Assembly: GCA_014529385.2 (NCBI GenBank)
Contig: CM043963.1
Coordinates: 82,105,912 to 82,169,911, forward strand
Length of the DNA: 64,000 nucleotides
Direction: 5' to 3'
Source: Adiantum capillus-veneris
Taxonomy: Eukaryota; Streptophyta; Polypodiopsida; Polypodiales; Pteridaceae
How positions within the stretch are numbered: the first letter of the stretch is position 1; each line of letters starts with the position of its first letter. The notes below the pieces were generated by a model, which was given only the letters and a program-made list of their open reading frames with translations, was not told where the DNA came from and did no database searches. Shown here piece after piece: positions 44,025 through 56,120 of this stretch. The position numbers were made by a program, and so were the translations under genes.

Positions 44025-44477
44025 TCAAAAACGCTCTCTCCTTTGTGGTGGAAGGTTATAGTCGGAGGTGTAGAGCTCTTGGTAGTCGAGGTCAAATTTA
44101 TAGTACCACATGACAAGGTTGTCTTCGTCTTCTAGCTCTAGGATTGTCCCTCTAGCAAGCTCTTGGAAAAGTTTGAACTCTCTCTCTTTGAGAAACTTCA
44201 CTTTCCTGCAAGATAGAGTGCCATCTAGTGTATACACAGGTGTGATGAGGTAGGTGGTGAGTCTTACCACTTGTATTAATCCAAGTTGGATGGATACATA
44301 GCAACCTGTAAAGACGTCATCATAGCCTTGATTCACAAGCAACACCCCTTGAAGGTGGAGGGTCTTGTCTTTCTACCAAGCAAAACCAGTGTCAAAGACC
44401 TTGTCGATGACAAGCTCCGCCACTTCACTCGGTAGACGACGTAGAATCCATGCTGCTGTTTCTAGTTCCTGGCTCAT
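44025..44477 (-). pseudogene. Leader ORF1 of copy 3, one stop
   Basis: Starts MSQELETAAWILRRLPSEVA; one in-frame TAG after DTGFAW (fits CAG to TAG), then KDKTLHLQGVLLVNQG, LSCRKVKFLKEREFKLFQEL and YYKFDLDYQELY. 150 codons in all. No known domain. Its place upstream of gag resembles ORF1 of Ogre-type Tat elements, whose role is unknown. Confidence 0.5.
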
Positions 44478-45068
44478 GAGACGAGAGTGAGGTATAGAAA
44501 GACTTTGGAGGATTTACCCTTTTGTTTTGGAAACAGGGTGATTGTCGGCACTGGAAAACCCTTGAATATTTTGGTGCAAGGGAGAGGGAGGGACCACGTG
44601 TTCGTAGTAGCTTCCTCAAGTTGTGAAGGCTTGTTGTGGGCGTAGGTGGAATAGGCGGCAAAGATGTGGACGTAGATGTAGAGAAGCCTGGCGCTACTTG
44701 AAAGCCTACTGATGTAAGAACGCCTGTGCGAATGTCGAGGGAGAAAATGATGGCCTTTTCTTCACTTTGGATTGCACTCATGTCGAAGGTGCGGTTTTTG
44801 GCTACAATGTGAGCATGATGCAACTTGTGCCTTGCTTTTACGCTTGCGGGGATGATGAGAAATGTAAACAATTTGAGTAGGGAAAGATGGTCTTACCACC
44901 TCTTCTATGATTACAATACAACACCCTGGCAAGAGTGTCTTGATGACTTGAGTCAAACCTTCTTGAAGCTCCTCCTCTTCAGTGGTCCAACTAGAGAATT
45001 CAAGAAGCCACTCGTCCATGAAGAGAAGTAAACATGTCAGCCTTGTAAACTGAAGGTTTCAAGAGCCC
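44478..45068 (-). other. Leader of copy 3 with further broken ORFs
   Basis: Reading from 45019 gives MDEWLLEFSSWTTEEEEL, followed after a frame change (or intron near 44890) by a Ser/Pro/Thr-rich stretch to 44425. These may be a decayed first exon of the leader ORF. Not recognised. Confidence 0.35.
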
Positions 45069-45088
45069 TCCTCCGTGGGGGCACCGAA
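45069..45088 (-). other. Primer-binding site of copy 3
   Basis: TTCGGTGCCCCCACGGAGGA directly after the LTR end. It shares GGTGCCCCCACGGAGG with copies 1 and 2. It would pair with a tRNA ending in GGGGGCACC(A); the tRNA was not identified. Confidence 0.6.
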
Positions 45089-46980
45089 TGAGAGGCGGAA
45101 GTGAAAAATATAGACCCGATGGCCTCTACACCAAGACTATGCACAATGGCCTCATAATGGGGAATACGCAATAGGGCACCACCTAGCAAGATATGCGGCT
45201 AGGACGCATACATATACACAATGAAACATGCCATGGAAAACAATTTCAAGATCCACGCCCAAATGTGGAATGGGGTAGTCAGAGAATAAGGTGAGAGGAG
45301 TGGTGAGTGAGTGAGAATGGGCTCGCTAGCCATGCATGTAGTAAGGAAGATAACGAGGTCATGGATACATGCAAGTATGCTCACTTCTCATACAAGAGGT
45401 GGCGAATCCGCACACCTCAAGATGGAAGTAGCAAGATGATAGGAATATGAGAGGGAGAGAGAGTGTGTGTGTATGGTGGAGAATCCGCACACCTTAACAT
45501 AAACAGAAAAAAAAATGGCAAGGAACAAGCATATACCATACTCACAATGAGACGTATCCAAAGCGACACAAAATATGGCACCAAGATGGAGTGTGTTGAT
45601 TGCTTGCAAAAGATGAATACAATATGTAGCGTATGGCAGGAAAATGAGAAGGGAACAAGATCGTAGGAGGCATAATGGAGAGATGGGGGTTGATGGCGAG
45701 GAATATCATGAGTGTGTCCACCCTTCTTCTTCTTGAAATTGTGCCTTCAACCCTTAATTACAAGTGGTGTGGAGGTGTGGTGCTCATCTTTTGTGCATGG
45801 TGATGGTGATGATGATGGTGTTGTGATTATGTGATTAGGGTTCATGCTACAAGCATGTAGCACAAGAGTGTGTATGGATAGGTGTGTGTGTGTGTCCCAA
45901 GTGACCTCTCATGGCCTCCTTATATAGGGAAGGAGGAGAGGATTTAGCAATATTTCTAATTGAAGTGAGTGTCCCACTCTGGTGACTAGGAAAATGGGGT
46001 GCATGTGACTATGGCTCCCATCTTGTCTCCTCATTATTTAAAATACCAGAGTCAATAGAGAGAGAAGAAGAGAGAACGTGGGTAGGATGTAGAGGATAGG
46101 AAATATTTACAATAGTCTAGCTTTGGCTAGACATAAGCTTATTAGGGAGAGAAGAGAGAGGTAAGAAATTTACAAGAGAGGTTGTCGAAGGTGGATAGTT
46201 GTTGATGAGGATGGATCCTCCAAAAATGGTGATAGAATCACTCTAGACTTACCAAGACCTCATTAAAAGAGCCTTGTCTCTTGTAATCATGCTTGAAGAC
46301 TTGTAGAACCATAGCCATTCTAGAGGGAAGAAAATTGGGGATGGCCCGTGTCACCATTACACATCCGCGTTCATAACTCCAAAAATTTTGAAAAAAATTG
46401 AGCTAAAAGTTGAGATCACAAGCTACATCTTTCATGTTGAACGCTCCTTCAGATTCGGGGTTCTTCTTTACTTAAAAAATTCAGCCAAATAATGTATTAT
46501 TTTTGGCTGCAAAAGTCTTTTGGTGGTCCCCTTTGAGTGGACTTCCCTCTTGCCTTCAAGTGTAAGCTCCTTCATGTGTATGAAAACATGACCTAGAGTT
46601 TTGAAAATATTGGCAATCATCTAGATGGAGGTATTATTGAAATTTGAAAGTGGGGTTGAGGTTTGAAAATGAAAAATAGTGAATAAAATATTTGGTAGGG
46701 TGGAATAATACATGAAAAATATATTAGAAAATACTAAACTATATAATGTAATTTAGAATATATATATTTAATATTAAAGGTCAAAAGAGAGATCAACAAA
46801 GAAAGCTTACTTATTTATGCTACATCGTGATTGATTAGCATAAATCTTATTTATTTAATAAAGGCTAAAAATTTTGTGAAAAAGGGAAGAAAAATCTAAA
46901 GTAACTTATATAATAGGAAATATTTTGGTAAAAGGGCAAAGATATATGGGGGGTTCCCATGCATGGAAAAGCTTGCCTCA
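45089..46980 (-). repeat. 5' LTR of gypsy copy 3 (1892 bp)
   Basis: Same ends as 36519-38457. TATA box (TATATAAGG, minus strand) near 45922. The 3' neighbour is the duplicated GCAG and the second half of the copy 2 integrase. Confidence 0.92.
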
Positions 46981-47849
46981 GCAGTAAAACAGATCACTGC
47001 AAAGGATGTGGCAAAATTTGTGTATGATGAAATATGTTGCAAGTTTGGGGTGCCATTAGAGATACTTTCAGATAAGGGGCTAGGATTTAGAGCTAAACTG
47101 CTAGACTTCTTATGCACAAAGATGAAAATTAGGCACCAGCATACCACTCCTTATTACCGCAGTGTAATGGCTTAAATGAAAGATTCAATGGTGAGTTGGT
47201 ACAAATTCTTTCTAAAGTGACAGAGCACCAAGGAAAGAATTGGGATTTGGAACTGCCTAGTGCATTATGGGCTTACCGTACTTCGGTGAAGATAGGTACA
47301 AGGTTTACTCCATTTCATTTGGTGTATGGAAAGGAATCACTATTACCTGTGGAGGTAGAGTTGCCTGCGGTAAATATGTTAGAGAAGTTGCGTGGGCCGC
47401 CTAGTGATGCATTTAAAGAGAGGATCTTGCAATTACAAGAGGTTCAATTGGATAGGATAAGCGCATTGGAGCATTATGGGCAGATGCAGGATAAGGCTTT
47501 GGCAAAGATAAATGAAAAGGTCAAAAGTAAGGGTATCAAGAAGCGTGACTTGGTTTTGCGCTACAACAGTAAGCTGGACAACACCTTCCAAAAGAAGTTT
47601 CAAATTAAGTGGGAAGGCCCTTTCAAGGTAGTGGAGTGTTTCCCGAATGGTACATATCAGTTGGCTAACCTGGATGGGTTTCTACATAAGTCAAGGGTAA
47701 ATGGATTGCGTCTTAAATTGTATCATGCCAGGTTGATGATGGTCGAGCAAGATGAGCTGTATGTGGATCAAGCAATGTTGGTGAGAGATGAGGAGAACTG
47801 TGATGCGGCGAGTCTCATATCTCTCTTTGCTGTTGCTGATCATGAATGA
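46981..47849 (+). pseudogene. Integrase, 3' half (gypsy copy 2)
   Basis: Resumes the copy 2 integrase directly after copy 3: VKQITAKDVAKFVYDE, second catalytic Asp in LSDKGLGF, then a one-base frameshift in PYYRS (47155) before the third catalytic residue (NGLNERFN). The frame 47196-47849 has WAYRTSVKIGTRFTPFHLVY, then the C-terminal domain (KWEGPFKVVECFPNG, VNGLRLK) and a stop at 47849. Confidence 0.9.
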
Positions 47850-47858
47850 TCTAGCAGG

Positions 47859-47877
47859 CTAGGGGATGGGAAAATTA
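47859..47877 (+). other. Polypurine tract of copy 2
   Basis: AGGGGATGGGAAAATTA directly before TGTCAGG, the LTR start. Confidence 0.7.
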
Positions 47878-48318
47878 TGTCAGGAGTTTTTTGGAGCAAG
47901 GGATTGCGCATATGTACATACCCATGCATGGTGCATTGAATAAAGAATTGCCCATTTTCCATAGCCAGGTGGTTACGTGGGGCCTACATGTGTACAGGTA
48001 GGACAGGGTGTACATAGTGCATCGATTTTCACTATTACCAGTACCACTGTGTTTTTTCTACAATAAGGAGGAGTTGGTAGCACGTAAAACTTCTCAAGCA
48101 AGATATCCGCGGGCCGATGACATGAGGTAAGCAGGTGCCTCAGATGGCATCGAGTGGCGTCAGGAGGTCGAACGGGGTCAATACTTGCACGCGGAGAAGT
48201 ATGGACACGACGTGGCTGTTTTCTTGTGATACTTATGCAGAAAGGTCATCATGAGGACCAATTTTTGGGGCCACTTCACGTGGTTGCGGGATGCATTATT
48301 TGAAAAAAGCTGAGTGAA
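47878..48318 (+). repeat. 3' LTR of gypsy copy 2, right part missing
   Basis: Begins TGTCAGGAG and matches the first 440 bases of the copy 1 LTR up to GAGTG, then similarity ends at AT-rich sequence. Confidence 0.8.
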
Positions 48319-48324
48319 TAAAAC

Positions 48325-49850
48325 TATCACTTACGTAATAATTATATCCTCATAGCTCTCATATATCATATATATAGGCACCATAATGGAATCTTTTGTC
48401 GATTTGACATTATCTTGTATGGTCCAATTAGGTATCTTATCTAATTCTGAGGCATTAATTGCTCAGTAATGTTGTAAATATCAAAACTTTGGAGGTTATG
48501 ATGAAGGCTAAATTAGAGCATCCATCATGATCATGCAATTTATGGGTATGAATAAATATGAATAACTGGATATATATGAATAAATTTATATAACTCACAT
48601 GAATCATATAACTCGATATAAATTACATGTAGAGTAGGACAACGGATGTAACGAGCTAAGAGATGTTTCTCTTTGCCTATATTGTATGTCGTCAACAACT
48701 ACATATATCTAAGTTGGAAGAATTAATTGCTCAATAATGTCCTAAATATAAAAACTTTGGAAGTTATGATGAAGGCTAAAACAGAGCGTTGACCATGATC
48801 GTGCAATTTATGGGTATGAATAAATATGAATAACTTGCAATTGATATAAATAAATACATCTAACTCGACATGAATAATATAACTGGATATAAATTACATG
48901 TAGAGTAGGACGACGGATGTAAGGAGCGAAGAGATGTGTCTCTTTGCCTATATTGTATGTCGTCAGTAACTACAGATAGCCAAAATGTCAACCTACATAA
49001 TAATTATATCATCATATCTCTCATATACATAGCCACCATAATGGACTCTTTGGCCAATTTTTCATCGTCTTGTATGATCCAATTAGGCATGTCATCTAAG
49101 TTGGTTGTCCTACTTAATTGTTCCGTAATGTTGTAAATATCATAAGCTTGGAGGTTATGATTTAGGCTATCAAATTTTAGATTGGTAGAGATATTAGCTA
49201 CACCTCCATCAATATTATTAGATTATCATAACAATACAATGATATAGACACAAGTTTATGACATATACAACAATGTAAGACAATTAAGTTAGTGGAGGTT
49301 GCGATGAAGGCTACCAAAGTTTGGATTGTTGTAGGTGATGAAGGCTATCAAAGCTTATAAGCATAACCTTGGAGCCAGTTATCCAATTGGTTTCCAATTA
49401 TACATTCATATTATAAATCATATATAATCATAACCTTGGGGCCAGTTATCCAATTTGTATATAAGCATATTATAACTGATATTACAAATTCTAGTATTAT
49501 TTTTTCAATTATATATTCCTAGCGAACCCTAACTCGATAACTACATAGGTCTTACAATGGAATATTAACTGCAAGTTAGCTCGTTGTAGTTGATCAATTT
49601 AGAAATGTCGAGGAACATATAGTTGGAAATATAATACTAGAATCTATATTATCATATCCCATATCTTATCTAAGTTGGAGGAATTAATTGGTCAATAATG
49701 TTGTAAACATCAAAATTTTGGAGGTTATGATGAAGGCTAAAATAGAGGTTCCATCATGATCGTGCCAAAATGTCAACTTACGTAATAATTATATCATCAT
49801 AGCTCTCACGTATATAGCCACCATAATGGACTCTTTGTTGTCTTTTAATG
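48325..49850. repeat. AT-rich tandem repeat, two to three units
   Basis: Blocks recur in order: ACGTAATAATTATATC, ACCATAATGGA(A/C)TCTTT, GGAATTAATTG(C/G)TCA, GAGGTTATGATGAAGGCTAA and AATTTATGGGTATGAATAAA with ATGTAGAGTAGGAC. Main copies at 48330-48700, 48700-49140 and 49660-49850; the middle is diverged. No ORF. It lies where the copy 2 LTR is cut. Confidence 0.7.
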
Positions 49851-50016
49851 TCAGATGTGTTGGCTTTCGTTGCACAACTTTCGAATGTTGCCTTATGATG
49901 CTTCAGACTGCCTTGATGCCTTCTGCTTGAATGCTGCCAATTGTTGTTCGTCCTACTTAATTGTTCCATAATCATGTTGTAAGGGAGTTTTGCATGTTTG
50001 TGATATTGATTTTTGG

Positions 50017-50480
50017 AAAAATTACCAAAATACCCCTCTAATTTGTGGAAATTCCCGAAATACCCCTCAAATTTCCAAAATTTCCAGAATACCCCCAATA
50101 TTTTGTCCTAAATTCCCAAAATGCCCTTCAAATTTTTGAAAATTCCCAAAATACCCCTGGTTGTGAAATTAGATTTCTCCAAAGATTAAAATATTTGTAG
50201 CTTTTCATAAGAAGACTCATTGTTTATCAATACAAGATGCTAAATCTAGAATTTGTGTTGATTATGTAGGCTTTGGAGATGGATTGATTCATTATCTTTA
50301 GACATAATTGCCTTTTTTGAGAGGTAATTAGTGACAAATTACATGTTAAGCATGCAAAAACGGATCTCAATTGTCAAAAAAGAATAAAGAATAGAAAATC
50401 TTGAACAATCGAACCAAACACGAGGGTATTTTGGGAATTTCCACAAATTAGAAGAGTGTTTTGGTAATTTTCCCTTGATT
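50017..50480. mobile_element. MITE-like element with inverted repeats
   Basis: Left end GGAAAAATTACCAAAATACC is the inverse of the right end near 50424-50476 (GAGGGTATTTTGGGAATTTC, then TTTTGGTAATTTTCCC). About 50 bases pair, with AATTTGTGGAAATTCCC in both arms. The left arm is followed by three to four tandem copies of AAATTCCCAAAATACCCC. No coding capacity. Confidence 0.6.
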
Positions 50481-51167
50481 TTTCCCAAATACTGCCTTTG
50501 TGGAGAGTGGTGGACCTTTGGAATGAAATACCCCCATAGAGTGGTGGACCTTTGAAATGAAATTCCCACTGCCGATTCCTGAAAAGTGAATATCAAGTAT
50601 AATAATATAAAAAAATCGTTGCACCTTTAGCTAGCTGCAACGTGCACATGCCTAATTGGAGGCCCGGTTTCTGTCTCGAGCTCACGCCGTTCAGCTGGCC
50701 CGCCTCAACGACTACGACAAATCCATGCACACCATGCCTGCAAGGGCATTTGCTCAGCTAGTTACTCCGTCTCAGGCCCTCTCTCTCTCTCTCTCTTTAC
50801 ACTATTTTAATTCTATCCCTTTGGCGGGAGGTTTTCAGCCTAAAAAACCGTACACCAGACTGTGGGTCCCAATTTGCTTCTACACGCAAGAGTTGACAGC
50901 TAATTATCAGGTGCACTTTAGTGTATCTATTTTGTTTGAATGTATTTTTGGATTACATTGTGAGTTGAAGTCAGTCTACAATGCTATCGACATCCAGTCT
51001 CGCCCATGAAGCAGCGGATAATGAAGATCAGGCGTAGAGGCCGTCACCACTGGCCCTCTCACCGTTCTTGGCCGTTACCACATACCTCCGTTTCTACATT
51101 CTGTGGCTCCTTCTCCATTTGGAGGGCATATAACCAGTAGCTAGAAGAACATAAACATTTGAACAGC

Positions 51168-51233
<66 letters not shown>

Positions 51234-51948
51234 TCGTGTTGCATGCTCTCCAATGGTGGCTTCTAGTGGAGTCAAATATGCCTACAAGGCGTGGAGAGAG
51301 CCCAACGCATATGTAGCCGGTCTTGCAACCCAGCAGCCCTTCGTATGGAACTGATGGCCATCTTTGATATGGCGTTCCCATACAGGACAGATCTCGCTCA
51401 ACTATCGGAGCCCTTTGCATAGGGGCCAACTACTCTCTCTTCAACCCCGTTCTCTGGCGGCTTCTTCTTCTCCTACGAATCCATTTACTGCTGATTAGCA
51501 TCAACCTCTTCATAAAATACTTTAGGACAACAAAAATTTAAAAAATGCTTCAGCAAAATTGTAAATCCGTTATGAAAGCGGATTTTTTAATAATACTATG
51601 CTTGACTTTTTAGAATTAGCTAGTTTGTTTTTCTTGACCCAATCCACCAAACCCACTCGCTGTAGTATAATGTTTAGGTTTTTCAATCAGAGGACTTTTA
51701 CTTTAGCCTTATAATTTGCAAATCCCCTAATTTGCAAATCCCCCACTCGCTGCAGTCTAATTTGCAGAATTTTCAATCAACGGACTTTTTACTTCAGCCT
51801 TATAATTTGCGAATCCTTTAGGACTCCCGATTTTTAGAATAAATCATAGTCATCTTTCATTAAAAAAGATCTCTAGATAGACTTTAAAATGCATTCTAAT
51901 ATATTTAAATGCACTCTCATTTCAAGTTATCATGGTCTTCTAGGTACT
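50481..51948. other. Upstream region of the 51.9-kb gene
   Basis: No supported gene. CT microsatellites at 50779-50795 and 51166-51216 with a GT run to 51234; AATTTGCAAATCC repeats near 51712-51790. Confidence 0.4.
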
Positions 51949-54900
51949 ATGGGAGAAGCAAACCCTATGTTGGGAGGGACTTCAAGGCAAGCTGATATGC
52001 ATGAATGGGAATTGAATGATGATATTGAAAATTGTTTAATACATGTTCAATCAATATGTGATAAGCATCGTGCTTCTGTCGAGATGCAAGATGAGCTCTT
52101 GAGAGTACTGTATGGTGGATTGGGTCCATCAAAAGGAAAACATGCAGTTGGTGGTTCTTCAAAGAAGTCCTTGGCTGCACTTTTAGTTCAAAAGTCAAGG
52201 GATTGGGATGGGCAGCTCAATGGTCGACGAATCCCATCTAAATGGTCGCAATTGATGGAGTTCTATAAGGAGCTAGGAATGGTACCTTTGCAAGAGTGGA
52301 AACTTTGTCTCGGGAGTGATGACCACCCTCATGCACCTCATATCATGGAGCCAAGTTTGGAGGACTCGCAAGAGGAGATGGACGCATTGAAGTGTTGTTG
52401 TACAGATATGCGTCTTCCAAGGATTTTTCGCCGCGACTGTGAAAGATGTTGTGCAAGGTGTCCTACATGTAACAAGCAAAGAAAAACAGTGATGTCCTTT
52501 CACTTTATCTCATTGATTGGTCAGTTACAGCTCTTATGTAAGAGTGAGACAATGTGCTGGGACTTTCTTAGAATGTGGAGAGCTAGGGATAGGTGCCTGA
52601 ACAAATCTCCTTCCACACAACCCGAGTTCATAAATCAGTTTTGGGATGGAGAGAAGACACGAATTTTTCAAGATTTTTGGAACCCATCTCACGAGTGGGA
52701 AGCACCTGTTATATGTGAAAATTCGAAGTGCTTGCGTGCCCACAGAGCTTTTCCCAAAGAGCTTATGTGCAAGTCTTTGCAGAAGGGTTGGAACTCCGAG
52801 ACAAGAGAGTACATTTTTAGATGCTCCAAGTGTGGAACAGAGCAACGTGCAGAAAAAAAAATGACCAAGGTAAGGCTAGTTATTTTACCAATATTGCTCT
52901 TAATATCTAAAGAGTACTTGTGATTTAATGCTAATCTTAATGTTAGGGCGATCCGAGGAATTTAGGTTTAATGATGCATTGGGATGGATTTCAAGCGGCT
53001 TCTACAACTCAAAAAGATAGTGCCGTTGTAGAGATTGTCATCTTGAATGGTGGAAAAAGATCTATTCTTGGATCCATTCCAGTACTATTCTTACCTTTGT
53101 CACATAAAGATTTGAAAAAGAAACATGATGATGTACTGTCTTCGTTTCTTCATCCCTTGATAAGTGAGCTTGAAAGATCTTTCTTGAGTGGATTTGAGGT
53201 CAATTATGCTGTTGGAAATGATATTATTTGTGATAATCTTCAAAGAGAATCAACAAGGATATGGTGCTTACTTATGGCCTGCACGGGAGACCATCCAGCC
53301 CAGTGCAAGCTAGGACAAGTCAAGGATGGAGGCATGTCATTTTGCAGAAGAGACAGGGCAGAGGCAGAGTTAGTACGTGACACCAATGGTTTTAGCGGTA
53401 TGTCTACAATGATAATAGGTTACAAGGCAGATATACACCTTTGAAAAGAGATGTAGATGATATGTGGGAAGCTGTCAGGATGGCTAAAAGATGTCCAACC
53501 AAAGAGAAGGCTGAAGAGACACTCAGAGATGGAGGTTTGGCAGGTGAATCTATACTTTGGAGGCTCTATCGTCTCTATGCATTTGATATATCCAAAGACC
53601 TTGTATATGATGTAATGCATATACTATCCCTCAACTTGTTTCAGAAGTATATCAAGCGATTAATGTCATCAGCATCAAGACAAGTGAAGAGACGTATAGA
53701 CATTGCAATCAATGAAGTGGCTAGGACAATTCCAAAGCCCATAATCCATGGAGGAAGATGGCCAAAAAATGCTTCTCTTCATTTTAAGATGTTCAAAGCC
53801 GAGGAGTGTCAAAAGTTTGTGCAGTGGTGTCTTCCACATATCTTAAATGTTGTGGAAGGGATTTGCGAGGAGGACATTCAAATAGGAATTCTCTTGGTAG
53901 ACATATCACACATGTTCTTTGACTGCAGTAGGCAAAAAGGATGGACAAAGGAATATATTGAAATTTGTCGCTCCTTATTATTATCATGGCGTATTTTATT
54001 TGAGGAGTATTATGGAGCAAACTCCTCCCCCTTGGAGCATGTAGCAAGTATGGCTTCTTAAGGTTGTGGTTTGTATCTAATTTGTTGTCACAAAGTATGT
54101 GAAGTGCTATGTTTTTCATGTAGGAAATGGTGAGATCTTGGATGACATTATTCGCCATGGATATCATGATGTTACATGGTGCTTTTCTCATGAACTTAAT
54201 GTTTCAGGATACCTAAGTATTCATACAAATAACAAGTCAAATGAACTTTCTTATAGCAAATTTCACAGTCGCATCTTATGCACCCAAGTCTATAAGCAAC
54301 TACAGATTGAAAAGGATGGCCTCACAAGTGCCTCAAGGGATATGCAATATGTGCATTCATGTTTGGTTTTTCCAGAAGGTTTACGAAATGGATCGAGAGA
54401 CTTATGCTATGATATGAATAAGAAATGCGTATTTCACACATCATCCGAGAAGAAGGCTAATGATGTATGGGATGCTTGTCTACGCTTGAGTCCTTGCCCA
54501 TGCCAAATCATGATTGAGAGAAAAGGAGTACTTGTGGGGCCAAAGAGACCAAAGTTACTTGATCTCAGTATCATGGAGAAAAAGGGGATGATAGACTTTT
54601 GGGCAAGAAAAGATGCACATACTTTTCTTCTTGATGAAATTCAACCAAGTGGGCAATTTTACTCTAAGGTCTTTCTTAATAATGTAAAATTTACCACTGG
54701 TGAGTTTGTTGTCTTTCAAAGGTCTTCTATAAGCCAAGAGGAGGAACTAATCTCTAGAGGCCGGTTGAAGAAAATATTCATCCATGAGAAACGAGGAGAT
54801 ATCAACATCTTTGCAGTTATAGAGTGTCTACTTGACATCAACTATAGTATTGATGAGATATCGGGGATGCATGCTATTCAGAAAAGTCAAAGGAGTAATT

Positions 54901-55350
54901 GTGGTCTCATCATTGAGCCTATCAATTGCATAAAACATAAGTTCTTTTGGCTATCTACATCTAGTGATGACAAAGATTTTCTGTATGAGACAAGTGGTTT
55001 GGAAGTTCGCAAAAGACTTCTACTTCCTGGAAAGATTGGTTGCATTCCCCCATGGCTGGAGAAAGGTGACCTTGTTCTTGCCAAGCTATCAGAAACATCA
55101 AATTGTAATGCCTTTGTAAGGGATGTGGACACAAATCACAAAAGGGCTCTTCTAGCTTGGGTGGATGAGCACCATGGAGAAGCTTGGGTGGATTGGAAAC
55201 ATGTATATCTAGTTGTGCAAGAAGGTGTGTCATTGTTTTTCCTTTTGCAAGGTTTACAACATATAGCATATTGTTGTTATAAGTATATCAATCTTAGTGT
55301 CCTAACTAGTACTTTATTGTTTTTCCCTTGCAGGTTGCTTGGACATATAG
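51949..55350 (+). CDS. Spliced Transposase_21-like gene with possible Tudor-like C-terminus
   Basis: Start chosen at MGEANPMLGG, after an acceptor-like TTCTAG. Exons: 51949-52869, 52947-54047, 54124-55224, 55334-55350, all with GT-AG ends and matching phase. N-terminal Cys-rich parts (CERCCARCPTCNKQ near residue 190; CENSKC and FRCSKC near 275-300). The middle reads MHWDGFQAAS, CLLMACTGDHPAQCKLGQ, MSFCRR and VYDVMHILSLNLFQ, which resembles CMC-type Transposase_21 proteins (TGDxPAQ, DxMH). Residues about 860-910 (WLEKGDLVLAKLS, RDVD, LAWVDE, WVDWKHVYLV) suggest a Tudor/PWWP-like fold. One frame change near 53410 is the only break seen. No flanking inverted repeats were found, so it may be a host gene derived from a transposase or part of an element. 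Confidence 0.6.
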
Positions 55351-56120
55351 CATATCTAAGAAGATATCTTACACATTTCTAGTATGTACTATGTGGATGC
55401 AATTTTGTATTGAAAGCAAGATTCAACAGTTTAGAAGTCTTGTTGTGCCGAAGGGTTTTTTGAACACTTGGGTGGGTAAGGTATTTCAAATTTGTAACTA
55501 GTTTGAGATATTATTGTTTGTCAAATTTAAGGCTAGTTTGCATAATCTTTTTGTCTGCAAATGTGCATCAATTTTAGGCCGGGGATCATTTTCTCTAGTT
55601 GTTTTGACGTCGTGTAATAAGTTTGGTTACCATCTTTTGTAGAATTAGAGAGAATTTGCATGAGGGGTTAAGTGGCTTGCTTTCTTACAAGGACAATCTT
55701 TAATGATATGCAACTTTGTTTTTGTTTTCCCATTATAACTACGATGATATGTACTATTAATTGTTATCATCATTTCCTATGTAAGGTAACGGTTTTTGTT
55801 TTGGCAGGAGTCGGAGGTGTTGAGAGTTGAATCATTGGTGCAAGTCGCATTGGGACCTTCGAAGTGATAGTGAGGATTATCTAATGAACTATTGTCTATG
55901 TAGAGAGTGTTGATGTAATTGCTCTTTGTTGACATATGTCTCTTTGGGCTACGTACTGATGTTTTTTTAATTGATGATGGCTTTAATGTTATCATTGATG
56001 TGAGCTTGTATGTTTGACAATCATCATTTTATTCAAACCAATCAAATCTTTAATGTTTAGTGCTTCTTTTTCTTTCAACATTAAAAGTACTATGGGACAA
56101 GAATTCTCCTTCATGTTATT
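55351..56120. other. Spacer before the CACTA element
   Basis: T-rich, no supported gene; it should include the 3' UTR of the upstream gene. Confidence 0.4.

Larger units (their letters stand above)
36519..46980 (-). mobile_element. Gypsy copy 3 (Tat-like), full length with two LTRs
   Basis: 10.46-kb element nested in the integrase of copy 2, in opposite orientation. LTRs at 36519-38457 and 45089-46980, primer-binding site next to the right LTR and polypurine tract next to the left one. GCAG flanks both ends (36515-36518 and 46981-46984), fitting a target-site duplication in the interrupted integrase. Inner order on the minus strand: leader ORF1, mini-ORF E, gag, protease, RT, RNase H, archaeal-type RNase H, integrase. 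Confidence 0.95.
30350..48318 (+). mobile_element. Gypsy copy 2 (Tat-like), split by copy 3
   Basis: Plus-strand element with partial 5' LTR, primer-binding site, mini-ORF, gag, protease, RT, RNase H, archaeal-type RNase H and integrase. The integrase is interrupted at 36518 by copy 3 and resumes at 46981. A polypurine tract and a truncated 3' LTR follow. Both outer ends are lost, the left against copia and the right against AT-rich repeats. Stops and frameshifts occur throughout. Confidence 0.9.
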
